Shown here in pieces: positions 16,809 through 24,265 of a stretch of 64,000 nucleotides of DNA (its first letter is position 1; the number at the start of each line of letters is the position of its first letter). This stretch comes from Chlorobium sp. (GTDB lineage Bacteria > Bacteroidota > Chlorobiia > Chlorobiales > Chlorobiaceae). The translations under genes were made by a program, and so were the position numbers. Where the stretch lies: positions 62,001 to 126,000 of the forward strand of contig SZXW01000002.1 in NCBI GenBank assembly GCA_005862285.1. The letters are read 5' to 3'. The notes beneath the pieces are model-generated. The model saw only the letters and a list, made by a program, of their open reading frames with translations, made no database searches and was not told where the DNA came from.

Positions 16809-17252
16809 ATGACTTCAAGCGGAAATCAAATATTTCTGTCTTACTCGGGAGAAGACTCTTTCGAAGCAAGTCTTCTTCAGTTTGCAGTGGAAAAGTTGCT
16901 AGAGGAAACAGGTGTTTCAGTTTGGACGTATGAGCGAGATCAGAACAAGGACGAAAAACAAATTTCAAAATGCCTAAAAGAAAAGATCAAAGAATCTAAG
17001 GCTACAATATTTTTAGCATCTCCAACGACCATGAATTCTGGTGCAACACAGTGGATGGAGCTAGCGTACTCAGATGCATTTAATGTGCCAACCTACATTC
17101 TTCTTCATCGAATGACATATCAAGATTTAAAAAAGCGGGAAAAAGGGGTTCCGCCATTAGTGTTGTCAAGCCAATGTAATAGCGCTATGGAGTGGAAGAA
17201 TATTGGCCTTAAAATTGGTAAAAATCTTGACAACCGGGGGAGCGAAGAATGA
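16809..17252 (+). CDS. TIR-domain protein A (cassette gene)
   Basis: A 147-residue protein that is essentially one TIR-like domain. The first strand and loop are IFLSYSGEDSF (residues 8-18); the ATIFLASP strand follows at 65-72; and ATQWMELAYSD places a glutamate at E84 where NAD-hydrolysing TIR enzymes have their catalytic residue. No sensor or membrane domain is fused. The stop overlaps the start of a second, different TIR gene by four bases, so both are made as a unit. TIR proteins of bacteria act in NAD depletion or cyclic-ADPR signalling in anti-phage systems; activity here is inferred. Confidence 0.85.
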   Translation: MTSSGNQIFLSYSGEDSFEASLLQFAVEKLLEETGVSVWTYERDQNKDEKQISKCLKEKIKESKATIFLASPTTMNSGATQWMELAYSDAFNVPTYILLHRMTYQDLKKREKGVPPLVLSSQCNSAMEWKNIGLKIGKNLDNRGSEE

Positions 17253-17611
17253 AAAACAAGATATTCATATCTTATGCCTACCAAGATAACAATGAGATCA
17301 ACAAGCTCAAATCCGCCTTAACGGAAAAAGGCATCATTTCTGATGAGGCCGATTTAATGGTAGACTCTCAAATGCCGTTGGTACCTGGGTCGAGCTTAAG
17401 AGGAGCTATTCGTAGCGCAATGGAGTCTGCAAGTACAGTTGTCGTTTACTGGACAAAAAATAGTGCATCATCAGACTTCGTGAACTATGAAATGGGTATG
17501 GCTGACGCGCTTGATAAGAAAGTGGTTGTAGTAACTCCGAAAGGCGAAAAACTGGACTTGCCGTCAAATATTGCTGATATTCAGGTATTAGAATTAGACA
17601 TTGAGGGCTAA
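17249..17611 (+). CDS. TIR-domain protein B (cassette gene)
   Basis: A 120-residue TIR_2-type protein. It opens KNKIFISYAYQDN, has a central GSSLRGAIRSAMESASTVVV strand-helix unit, and SSDFVNYEMGMAD with the putative catalytic glutamate at E81. It shares only the fold with the upstream TIR protein; the two are not a recent tandem duplication. It ends in GG with the TAA inside the attC R'' box. Two unfused TIR proteins in one cassette is an unusual pairing, since most known systems combine a TIR with a sensor protein. Confidence 0.87.
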   Translation: MKNKIFISYAYQDNNEINKLKSALTEKGIISDEADLMVDSQMPLVPGSSLRGAIRSAMESASTVVVYWTKNSASSDFVNYEMGMADALDKKVVVVTPKGEKLDLPSNIADIQVLELDIEG

Positions 17612-17679
17612 CAAAAAAATCCAGCCGACCCCAAAAACACTGGCGCGTTTTTTTTGTCGGCTGATTTTAAGCGTTGGGC
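17606..17679 (+). other. attC site 6 (74 bp)
   Basis: R'' GGCTAAC (17606-17612) matches the complement of the cassette start GTTAACC (16782) with one mismatch; R' is GTTGGGC (17673-17679). Arms ATCCAGCCGAC and GTCGGCTGAT pair with one extra base, and the core has CAAAAAC...GCGTTTTT, closely like attC 2. Confidence 0.92.
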
Positions 17680-17728
17680 ACCTTAACTAATCAAATTACC
17701 AATTGGATCTGCGGAGGACACAGTAAAA

Positions 17729-19369
17729 ATGCTAACGATGGACGAGGCGTTGGATTTATTGCGCGATGGTGAGCGTAGACAGTGGCTCATTGCAGACTGG
17801 AGTTGGCATATAAGTGGTCGAGGAAACGGCGGCGTCTATGTTGGACTCGTTCGTGGAAATACAGCGGAAACCTGCATAGATGATGCAAGCTGGACCGTCA
17901 GTAAGGGGGATGGGTTGACCGGCTTCAGCATGTGGTGGGAAGACGGAGAAGAACGTACCGAATATTCTTACGCCCCTGTATCGGGCGAGTCATGGCCTCT
18001 TGTTATTCATCGAGATTTTCACGGAATGGAGCAAGATCAATACGATTTGCTGGAGGAGTTTCGTTTATTTCACAACCTGTGGCATGACCGGAGAACTGAT
18101 AACTACTTCAAAATTCTAGAAGATGGTACAAAGCAAAAGGTCGTCTTCCGGGATAATTCTGGCGCGATGCTCGTGGATACAGCGGAACTTAGAAAATTTT
18201 GTGCGGCACGGGGGCTAATGATTCTCCTTCAAGTGGATTCGGTGCAGTTTTTTGAAACGCCCCAAGAGGAAATCTCTGAAGAAATAGTGGATTCCGGACT
18301 TTGTGCCAGTCGGCATGTTACTAACGATTCCTTTTCTGGTAAACCTGCTTTTGGTCGACTCCTTGGAAAGCGGTTGATCGATGCGTTACCTATAGAGAGA
18401 TGCGGAATCTGGCCATATGAGGGCGATAAGTCATACGAATTATTCATCATCGGTGCCTTGGATGATGGCTCTGATGCACTTTTTTCATCCGATCCCGATC
18501 ACCTCGCAGACTATTTCGGGAAAAACTCAGACAACCCTAACTACCTCACCCCTGTGCATTTTCGAAAGGATGTGCTGAAGAAATATTTGGAAAAGCCAAG
18601 CCTTTATTCGGTAGAGGATGGATATCTACGCTGCGGGAGTATGTGGGGGCTGCGTATGGATAACGATCACGCAGATAAGGTAGTGGTATTCTTGGGGGAT
18701 TTGGGGCGAGACCTGCCAGAAACTGAACAAAGGTACTGGCGCTCCTTTAATATCCGACCTGATGGAGGACTGAGCGAGACGTGTTTTAAACGGTCTTTTC
18801 TGGCGGAGTTCACCGATCCGAATAGCCCTGAGCTAGCTATCAAATTCGAGCGCCGTAAGCTTTTGAAGAAATGGCATGCCGCGTTTGGTTTTGATTTGTA
18901 TGTGGAATTCCATAAAAACGATTCCGGTGTGCTCTCCGATGTCCGTGCGCCCATTTCCGACGAATGGACCGAATTCGACCGATGCACTATTGCGGCAACT
19001 AAAGTGTTTATTGACTATCTGAACGAGTCGCAACTAGCAAAATTGGCCGCAACAGAAATCGCGAAAATGAAAGAGGCAGCACCTGAAAAGCCAATCAGGG
19101 GCATCGACAAGTTACAGGCATGGCTACATCAAAATGGAGACGAAAAATCTCCAGTGGGTCTGGTCTCCTCACTACGACTATTGCAAGAGTTAAGGTCAAA
19201 ATCCGCCGCGCATCGTAAGAGCAGCGCGTTGACGGCATTATTGAAGGACAAAGGGCTGGATGACGAATCGCCGAGGGAAGTGTATCGCCAGCTGATATTG
19301 GAGCCTATGCTCGATTATTGCCGACAGCTTTCAGGGTTTGCTGAAACCCATCTTCAAGGCGTGAAGTAA
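17729..19369 (+). CDS. Large cassette protein of unknown function (546 aa)
   Basis: A 546-residue protein starting at ATG 17729 (a second ATG three codons on) after GGAGGACACAG. It is soluble, with no signal peptide or helix long enough for a membrane. The N-terminal third is tryptophan-rich (WLIADWSWHISG, FSMWWEDGEE). The C-terminal part is helical and ends in a region (HRKSSALTALLKDKG) resembling helical bundles that count as AbiEi/HEPN-like only by eye. I do not recognise a family. At over 1.6 kb it is long for a cassette gene. It fills the cassette opening at GTTGGGC 17673. Confidence 0.8.
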   Translation: MLTMDEALDLLRDGERRQWLIADWSWHISGRGNGGVYVGLVRGNTAETCIDDASWTVSKGDGLTGFSMWWEDGEERTEYSYAPVSGESWPLVIHRDFHGMEQDQYDLLEEFRLFHNLWHDRRTDNYFKILEDGTKQKVVFRDNSGAMLVDTAELRKFCAARGLMILLQVDSVQFFETPQEEISEEIVDSGLCASRHVTNDSFSGKPAFGRLLGKRLIDALPIERCGIWPYEGDKSYELFIIGALDDGSDALFSSDPDHLADYFGKNSDNPNYLTPVHFRKDVLKKYLEKPSLYSVEDGYLRCGSMWGLRMDNDHADKVVVFLGDLGRDLPETEQRYWRSFNIRPDGGLSETCFKRSFLAEFTDPNSPELAIKFERRKLLKKWHAAFGFDLYVEFHKNDSGVLSDVRAPISDEWTEFDRCTIAATKVFIDYLNESQLAKLAATEIAKMKEAAPEKPIRGIDKLQAWLHQNGDEKSPVGLVSSLRLLQELRSKSAAHRKSSALTALLKDKGLDDESPREVYRQLILEPMLDYCRQLSGFAETHLQGVK

Positions 19370-19374
19370 GCGGT

Positions 19375-19450
19375 GCCCAACAGAACAAATTAACTCGGAC
19401 CGCAAAAACCGCTGCGCGTTTTTTACGCCCGGTTATTTGCGGCGTAGGAG
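19375..19450 (+). other. attC site 7 (damaged right end)
   Basis: R'' GCCCAAC (19375-19381) is the exact complement of GTTGGGC at 17673. The centre again carries AAAAACCGCTGCGCGTTTTT. The right box should read GTT-like but is GCGTAGGAG here, so the R' side is degenerate. It marks the right end of the recognisable array. Confidence 0.75.
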
Positions 19451-19497
19451 TAGGGGACGTCCTGTAAGCGCCGATGAAAACCGGCAGAGAGTAGAGA

Positions 19498-19596
19498 ATG
19501 CAAGTTTCTTACATGAAAGGTCCAGCCAGCCATCATGGCCCCGAGTCATGCCTCGATATTCAGCAAGGAAGGAAAGTTGGGGACGCCCCTCAATAA
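19498..19596 (+). other. Short reading frame resembling a group II intron-associated segment
   Basis: A 32-codon frame begins MQVSYMKGPASHHGPESCLD. The GPESC-containing segment resembles short frames often seen in the 5' part of bacterial group II introns, as I remember them. No reverse transcriptase, domain V or intron 3' end is visible nearby. It may be a remnant just beyond attC 7. The rest of 19451-19685 shows no gene. Confidence 0.2.
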
Positions 19597-19685
19597 ATCA
19601 AAAAGTAGTGTTATTTTTTATGATCGTCAATTGACGTTATCTAATTACATCATAAACATTAAAGAACAATGGGGGTCGCCATATC

Positions 19686-19952
19686 TCAGGATACCCGGTA
19701 TCCTTCAATCACAGCCTGTTCCATACGGTTAACCTCATCATCGCTCAGAAAACTGAAATGAGCCTCCCTTTTCTTTGCAGAAAGGTGACCATGGTTTTGC
19801 AGGCAGAGTCTGATAAAAAGATTGATTTTTTGATCGGGCATATCGACGATATCCTGAATTGCTGCTTTGACCCGGTCATAACTCACAAGAAAATCAAGTT
19901 CTTCTTTCAATTCCTCATCGACCGTTTACATGACAAAATCATAGAGGGCCTG
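19686..19952 (-). pseudogene. Fic-family protein, C-terminal relic
   Basis: On the minus strand the translation reads DEELKEELDFLVSYDRVKAA, then VDMPDQKINLFIRLCLQNHG and SFLSDDEVNRMEQAV, the typical C-terminal winged-helix end of class II Fic proteins. The catalytic Fic core (HPFxxGNGR) is missing, and an in-frame TAA lies at 19926-19928 between QALYDFVM and TVDEEL. The remaining N-terminal part has been replaced by the methyltransferase gene starting at 19958. Fic enzymes AMP-ylate proteins; this remnant cannot. Confidence 0.75.
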
Positions 19953-19957
19953 AGCTG

Positions 19958-20689
19958 ATGCCAAACCCAAGGGATATCGGAATGCGTCCACCCACAATAG
20001 CGGAACGTCGGTTTGAAGAGTTTCGTGACAAACTGCAGGGACTTTCGACACAGGATATATTCGATTTCATTTATCGGAACAATCTCTGGGACAGTCCTGA
20101 GTCATTATCAGGATTAGGGTCGCAACTCGATGCTACAACACAATTGCGGTCTCAACTGCCCCTCATGCTTGCCCGGCTGGGGATTGAAACCCTCCTCGAT
20201 ATTCCATGCGGTGATTTCTCCTGGTTGAGCACCGTCAACCTCAATGTCAATTGCTACATCGGAGCCGACATCGTTCCGGGAATTGTTGAGCGGAATATCT
20301 CAAGATATCGGGATTCGCATCCTTTCGCAGAATTTCGTGTGCTTGACCTGACGAAGGATCCGCTTCCTGAGGGTGATGCTCTTTTGTGCCGGGATTGTCT
20401 CGTGCATTTACCCTACTCTTTGATTGCAGATGCATTGAAAAACATAGCACGTTCCCGGATCCGGTATGTTCTTCTCACGACATTTGTGGGAAGCGAACGG
20501 GTAAATGCTGACATTGAGGCCGGCAACTGGAGACCGTTGAATTTTGAAAAGCCGCCGTTTTCATTTCCGAAGCCCGAGATTGTTCTCATCGAGGGCTGTA
20601 CTGAAGAACAGGGAGCGTATGCCGACAAGGCACTTGGTGTATGGGGCGTAGATCAACTTCGTGAATTTGCGGGGAAGGGAAGCCTGTGA
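19958..20689 (+). CDS. Class I SAM-dependent methyltransferase
   Basis: A 243-residue methyltransferase. Motif I is TLLDIPCGDFSWL (residues 78-90), followed by CYIGADIVPGIVERN (acidic residue ending strand beta-2) and DALLCRDCLVHLPYSLI as the post-II region. The start is ATG 19958 or the internal ATG at 19982. The C-terminal half reads NFEKPPFSFPKPE, as in a family of stand-alone bacterial methyltransferases linked to glycan or small-molecule methylation. The substrate is unknown. The gene is isolated, between the Fic relic and the toxin-antitoxin pair. Confidence 0.85.
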   Translation: MPNPRDIGMRPPTIAERRFEEFRDKLQGLSTQDIFDFIYRNNLWDSPESLSGLGSQLDATTQLRSQLPLMLARLGIETLLDIPCGDFSWLSTVNLNVNCYIGADIVPGIVERNISRYRDSHPFAEFRVLDLTKDPLPEGDALLCRDCLVHLPYSLIADALKNIARSRIRYVLLTTFVGSERVNADIEAGNWRPLNFEKPPFSFPKPEIVLIEGCTEEQGAYADKALGVWGVDQLREFAGKGSL

Positions 20690-20751
20690 GCTGACCATTT
20701 TATATTATTGTTCCGGCAACAATAAGTCGCAAGGAAATCCATGCAACGGGC

Positions 20752-20843
20752 CTGTCATTCCGCAATGAAGCGTAGCGGAATGAAGAATCCATCATATTAC
20801 TAAACAATAAGTTATGGATTCTTCGCCTTGCTCAGAATGACAG
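20752..20843. repeat. Inverted-repeat (REP/MITE-like) element
   Basis: About 92 bp bounded by CTGTCATTC and GAATGACAG, with inner arms GAAGAATCCAT and ATGGATTCTTC. It would fold into a long hairpin in RNA or single-stranded DNA. Similar elements with TGTCATTCTGA arms are dispersed in many bacterial genomes. It may also act as a transcription end for the upstream methyltransferase gene. Of the interval 20690-21005, this and the operator below are the only features seen. Confidence 0.7.
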
Positions 20844-20971
20844 AATCGAGCTATTGTCAGCTAACCGGGATTGACAGTTTTAATCACCGGATTAATACTG
20901 AAAATGTTAAAAGTGCTGGGCTTTTCCTGACTACGGCAGCACTTTCGTGATGCTGATGAAAACTGTATATT

Positions 20972-20990
20972 TCTGTCTATAATGGACAGA
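20972..20990. promoter_or_regulatory. Palindrome over a -10 hexamer, probable toxin-antitoxin operator
   Basis: TCTGTC-TATAATG-GACAGA is a near-perfect 19 bp palindrome containing a consensus TATAAT. It ends 15 bases before the antitoxin gene. Phd/YefM antitoxins bind such palindromes to repress their own operon, so this is the likely autoregulatory site. No clear -35 is seen. Confidence 0.6.
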
Positions 20991-21011
20991 TTATAAGAGG
21001 AAAGGATGGAT

Positions 21012-21260
21012 ATGGAAAATTGGCAGATACAGAAAGCGAAAAATCATTTTAGCGATCTGGTACGGAAAGCGCAGGAAGCCGGACCGCAGACAATCACGAA
21101 GCATGGAAAGGCACAGGCAGTGCTGATTTCAATGCAGGATTATTGTAACCTGATGAGAAAGCAGGAGTCTCTGGTGGAGTTTTTTCAAAGGTCGCCATTG
21201 AAAGGGGTAACTCTTGATCTTGAGAGACGGAAGGATAAGGGCAGGGAGATCGAGCTGTGA
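21012..21260 (+). CDS. Phd/YefM-family antitoxin
   Basis: An 82-residue antitoxin read from the ATG at 21012, which sits about seven bases after AGAGGAAAGG; the ATG at 21006 is too close to that site. The N-terminus WQIQKAKNHFSDLVRKAQ followed by GPQTITKHGKAQAVLIS is the DNA-binding Phd fold. The C-terminal part (LVEFFQRSPLKGVTLDLER) is the toxin-binding tail. It neutralises the PIN toxin next door and represses the operon. It overlaps the toxin gene by four bases. Confidence 0.93.
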   Translation: MENWQIQKAKNHFSDLVRKAQEAGPQTITKHGKAQAVLISMQDYCNLMRKQESLVEFFQRSPLKGVTLDLERRKDKGREIEL

Positions 21261-21682
21261 GTTTTCTGCTGGATACCTGCGTGATTTCCGAAATGGTACG
21301 CCCCGTTCCTGATGCCGGGGTTGTCCAGTGGATCGAGAAGCATGACGAGTTCGATCTTTACCTGAGTGTCATAACCCTCGGCGAAATCCAGAAAGGCATC
21401 TCCAGACTATCATCCGGCAAAAAGAAATCCCGGCTTACGGCATGGCTGAAAGAAGAACTGGAAGTCAGATTTTCCGGGAGAATTATTCCTGTTACCGCAG
21501 ATATCGCTGTAAAGTGGGGTTCCATGCTTGGATTGGCTGAAAATAACGGTCAGCCGCTATCCGTTGTCGACGCCCTCATTGCCGCAACGGCCTCTGTGCA
21601 TAATCTGATCCTCGTAACAAGGAACATCAGCGACTTCTGTGGTTGCTCTATCGATATTGTGGACCCATGGAGCGTTGCCTGA
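21257..21682 (+). CDS. PIN-domain toxin, VapC/FitB family
   Basis: A 141-residue PIN-domain RNase. The acidic residues are in place: D6 in FLLDTCVISE, a glutamate in ITLGEIQKGI, and aspartates in LSVVDALIAATA and ISDF. VapC/FitB toxins cleave tRNA or rRNA to stop growth. The pairing with a Phd-type antitoxin rather than VapB is common in this subgroup. GTG start overlaps the antitoxin stop. Both genes appear intact. Confidence 0.93.
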   Translation: MSFLLDTCVISEMVRPVPDAGVVQWIEKHDEFDLYLSVITLGEIQKGISRLSSGKKKSRLTAWLKEELEVRFSGRIIPVTADIAVKWGSMLGLAENNGQPLSVVDALIAATASVHNLILVTRNISDFCGCSIDIVDPWSVA

Positions 21683-21743
21683 AAGGGACATGGCGCCCCT
21701 TCAGTAACTTAAATCAATACCCGAAAAGCATTCGCTCCCCGCA

Positions 21744-22622
21744 TCAGAGGGGGAGCGTTTTGCACTGGCTGAAGAAATCGCGCAGGCGATGGGTGCCGTA
21801 CTTCGGCGAGACGAAATCCATCTTGCTGAGCGTGGTGGCGAAGAGCGCGACATCATGCACGTCACGGTTGAATATCCCGACAATTCCGACCAGACCGTCG
21901 GCGAGCCAGAAGGGCAGGGGCACCAGCGCAGGCTTCGTTCCGGCGATTTCGCACGCCAGGTCGACCATTTCGCGATAGGTGAAGACTTCCGGACCGCCAA
22001 CTTCGATTTCCCGTTCCTTGCTGTCGACCGCATCGGCACAGACTTTGGCGAGGTCGGCTCCGTGGATGGGGTTCTGACGGCAGTAGCCGTCGCCGATCCA
22101 GAGCATGAAGCCCCGGCGGGCGCGGGCGACGAACTGGCCGATCTCCGAGAAGAAGCCGTTCGGGCGGATGATCGTGCTTTCGATCTTTGCGGCCTGAAGC
22201 TCTTTCACGAACTTTTCATGCGCCTGTATGTTGGGAATGTTCATCATGCGGTGCGCATCGAAGGCCGAGACGTAGATGAATTTCTTCACCCCGGCTTTCA
22301 GCGCGAGATCGAGGATGTTCATGTTTCCCTGGTAGTCAACATCGAAGTTCGAGTGCTTGAAATCGGGCTTGATCATGCCGAGGGACGAAAAAACCACATC
22401 GATGCCGTCGCAGAGCCCCGCGAGGGTTTCAGGTTTCGTGGCGTCGCCGAAGACCACTTCGTCGACAAGGGTGTCGATTGACGGCGCGAAGAACGGTCCG
22501 GGTTTTTTGAACTTTTCGGGATTACGCACCAGGGCGCGCACGAAGTAACCGCGGTTTTTGAACTCCTGAACCGCATAACGGCCGAGATAACCGGTAGCGC
22601 CGGCTACAAGAACTTTCTTCAT
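21744..22622 (-). CDS. NAD(P)-binding atypical SDR / NmrA-like oxidoreductase
   Basis: A 292-residue protein from the ATG at 22622 (the frame extends to 22670 without a good start). It begins MKKVLVAGATGYLGRYAVQE with the GATGYLG dinucleotide-binding loop and continues ALVRNPEKF. This is the NmrA/atypical SDR class, which includes reductases, epimerases and redox sensors. No YxxxK catalytic pair is evident (FIYVSAFDAH is at the position), so it could bind cofactor without classic SDR chemistry. In phototrophs similar proteins include divinyl reductases and Ycf39-like factors, but I cannot assign one. Confidence 0.82.
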   Translation of the reverse strand: MKKVLVAGATGYLGRYAVQEFKNRGYFVRALVRNPEKFKKPGPFFAPSIDTLVDEVVFGDATKPETLAGLCDGIDVVFSSLGMIKPDFKHSNFDVDYQGNMNILDLALKAGVKKFIYVSAFDAHRMMNIPNIQAHEKFVKELQAAKIESTIIRPNGFFSEIGQFVARARRGFMLWIGDGYCRQNPIHGADLAKVCADAVDSKEREIEVGGPEVFTYREMVDLACEIAGTKPALVPLPFWLADGLVGIVGIFNRDVHDVALFATTLSKMDFVSPKYGTHRLRDFFSQCKTLPL

Positions 22623-22787
22623 TGATTGCACGGGATAAGAGTGATGTAATAAAGCTGTTTCAGCCGTCACACCGGAAGGGGACTGCTTGATTGGCTGTCA
22701 ATATACGAATTTCGAAAAGGATAACTGCACGGATGGATGCGGGTCATAAGGATAGCAGCGCTGATACCGGCCAGGAAAAGAAAAGCG

Positions 22788-23732
22788 TCATGACCTGAAA
22801 AATTTCTCGTATCCCTTTCCCGCAGCATATCCTGCCAGCAGCCCTGCGAGCATATACGGTATGTTCAAAGACCATAACGGCGTGAGAAAATAGAGGAAAT
22901 CGAAGACCCAGAAGACATCGATAAAGGTCCTGACCGTTCCGACGATGCCGCCGGCCAATCCCCCGGCAATGAATATCGTTCTTCCGGTACAGGACCCCAG
23001 TCCGAGAAAAGGTTTTGCAAGTACCTGGCGTCCGGCATAGGCAAGGATGATGTATGAAATTGCAAACCAGACCGAAAAGGGAGTCAGGATGAGGATACTG
23101 CCCGGGCTCAGGAAGTAAGCCCATGGCACCGTAGGCTTTCCGATCGATGAAAGGTAGAGTTTCACTCCGGCGCCGACAAGCCATGGCAGTACCAGACCGG
23201 TAATGATGATTGCACGAAGGAAATAACGGTACCATGATCCTTCTGCACATTCGTCCCGTTGTTTCCGCACGGTTTCGCCGGCAGCCTCTTCGCCCGATGT
23301 CTCGTTCCATGAGCCCGTATCCCGGAGCAACTGCAGTGCGAGAACTGCGATAACACACGGAATGGCCACTCCGGCCATTGGGGCGACCATTGAAAGGATA
23401 GAGGGTTGTGTTAAACCGAGGGATGTAATTTTACCTAAAGACAACAGGATTGACACCGCGGAAGTGATATATATAAGTATGTCAGCACCGGCAGCGGCCA
23501 TTGTCGTCAAGGCACCCCAGCGGCGCAGCATGAAAAAACCGCCGCCGCCGGCAAGATACATGAACAGGAGAAAGGGGTGGGAAACGGTATAGGCGGCAGC
23601 AAGATAATCAGTCAGCTGTTCGAGCGGCTTATGCGGCATGGTCAGGAACCCTACAGCTGCAAAAGTGCCCCAGAGATGCGCTGCAAGTGTATAGATGATG
23701 ACAATAATGCCGAACGTCCTTGGTTTTTGCAT
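22788..23732 (-). CDS. Integral membrane protein of unknown function
   Basis: A 314-residue protein from the ATG at 23732, which has AAAAGGAT at a good distance; the frame extends to 23837 but without a ribosome site. About eight hydrophobic segments are seen: TFGIIVIIYTLAAHLWG at the start, then helices around residues 50, 80, 110, 140, 185, 225 and 270. A short hydrophilic loop with EETSGEEAAGETVRKQ-like charge lies mid-protein. No family is recognised. It may be specific to green sulfur bacteria. Confidence 0.75.
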   Translation of the reverse strand: MQKPRTFGIIVIIYTLAAHLWGTFAAVGFLTMPHKPLEQLTDYLAAAYTVSHPFLLFMYLAGGGGFFMLRRWGALTTMAAAGADILIYITSAVSILLSLGKITSLGLTQPSILSMVAPMAGVAIPCVIAVLALQLLRDTGSWNETSGEEAAGETVRKQRDECAEGSWYRYFLRAIIITGLVLPWLVGAGVKLYLSSIGKPTVPWAYFLSPGSILILTPFSVWFAISYIILAYAGRQVLAKPFLGLGSCTGRTIFIAGGLAGGIVGTVRTFIDVFWVFDFLYFLTPLWSLNIPYMLAGLLAGYAAGKGYEKFFRS

Positions 23733-24027
23733 TGATATGATCCTTTTGATGACAGAGTGTATAAAGTCGAGCAGTCTTGAATTTCCGGAAAACGATTTCT
23801 TCCCGGTAATCGCCTTGAATTGACTGACACTTTTCAAGGACTTCCATGTATCATCTTTATAAAATATACGTTAATAAAACTATCCATTTTCCATGGCAGA
23901 CGCCGGGAAATGTGAAAAGCTCGTCACGAATATCCAGGTCATGAGGTGCGAATCAAATGCACAGCGATGATGCATCATGTATTTACAAGCTGCATTTTTT
24001 AAGCGATATGATTGATGTAAATTATCA

Positions 24028-24168
24028 GGCACATCTATTTATTTGTTCCGAAGCCCTATTGCTGCGTTGGGCGGTGCTCGAAATCCTCATGTACTACGTG
24101 TACACTCCGGTTTCTCCACTCCGTCCGCCTTGCACTAGTGCTTCTCACGACAATAAATAGATGTGCCC
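24028..24168. repeat. MITE-like element with 15+ bp terminal inverted repeats
   Basis: About 140 bp bounded by GGCACATCTATTTATT and AATAAATAGATGTGCC. The interior is almost palindromic (GAAGC/GCTTC, GGGCGG/CCGCC, GAAATCC/GG-TTTC, centred on GTACTACGTGTAC), so the whole element can fold as one hairpin. It has no gene. It is the only structured feature in the gap 23838-24265. Confidence 0.7.
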
Positions 24169-24265
24169 TATTGAGAATTACCAGGGATTTCAGCAAGCCA
24201 AGGCCATGAACCATGGAGGGGATACTCGATGCGTTGAATGACTGTAACAATCAAAAAGAAGCGTT

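Larger units (their letters stand above)
11585..19450 (+). mobile_element. Integron cassette array with dead integrase and two attI-like sites
   Basis: The block holds two attI-like repeats, a 3' intI relic, and a series of attC sites separating single- or two-gene cassettes, nearly all genes on the plus strand. The 7-mer beginning each cassette is the reverse complement of the 7-mer ending it, exactly for five cassettes and with one mismatch for two. This relation is expected for IntI-integrated circular cassettes and is hard to get by chance. Cassettes by crossover point: 11754-12928, 14061-15498, 15498-16141, 16141-16636, 16636-16782, 16782-17673 and 17673 to about 19444. The stretch 12935-13890 between the first cassette and the second attI holds relics. 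Cassette genes look more AT-rich than the flanking backbone. Confidence 0.9.

Noticed and set aside
16627-16812. 61-codon frame across the ORF-less cassette
   Set aside because: It lies within the attC hairpins, has no ribosome site and is low-complexity palindromic sequence.
19758-19958. 66-codon plus-strand frame before the methyltransferase
   Set aside because: It is the complement of the Fic relic, whose minus-strand translation matches a known family.
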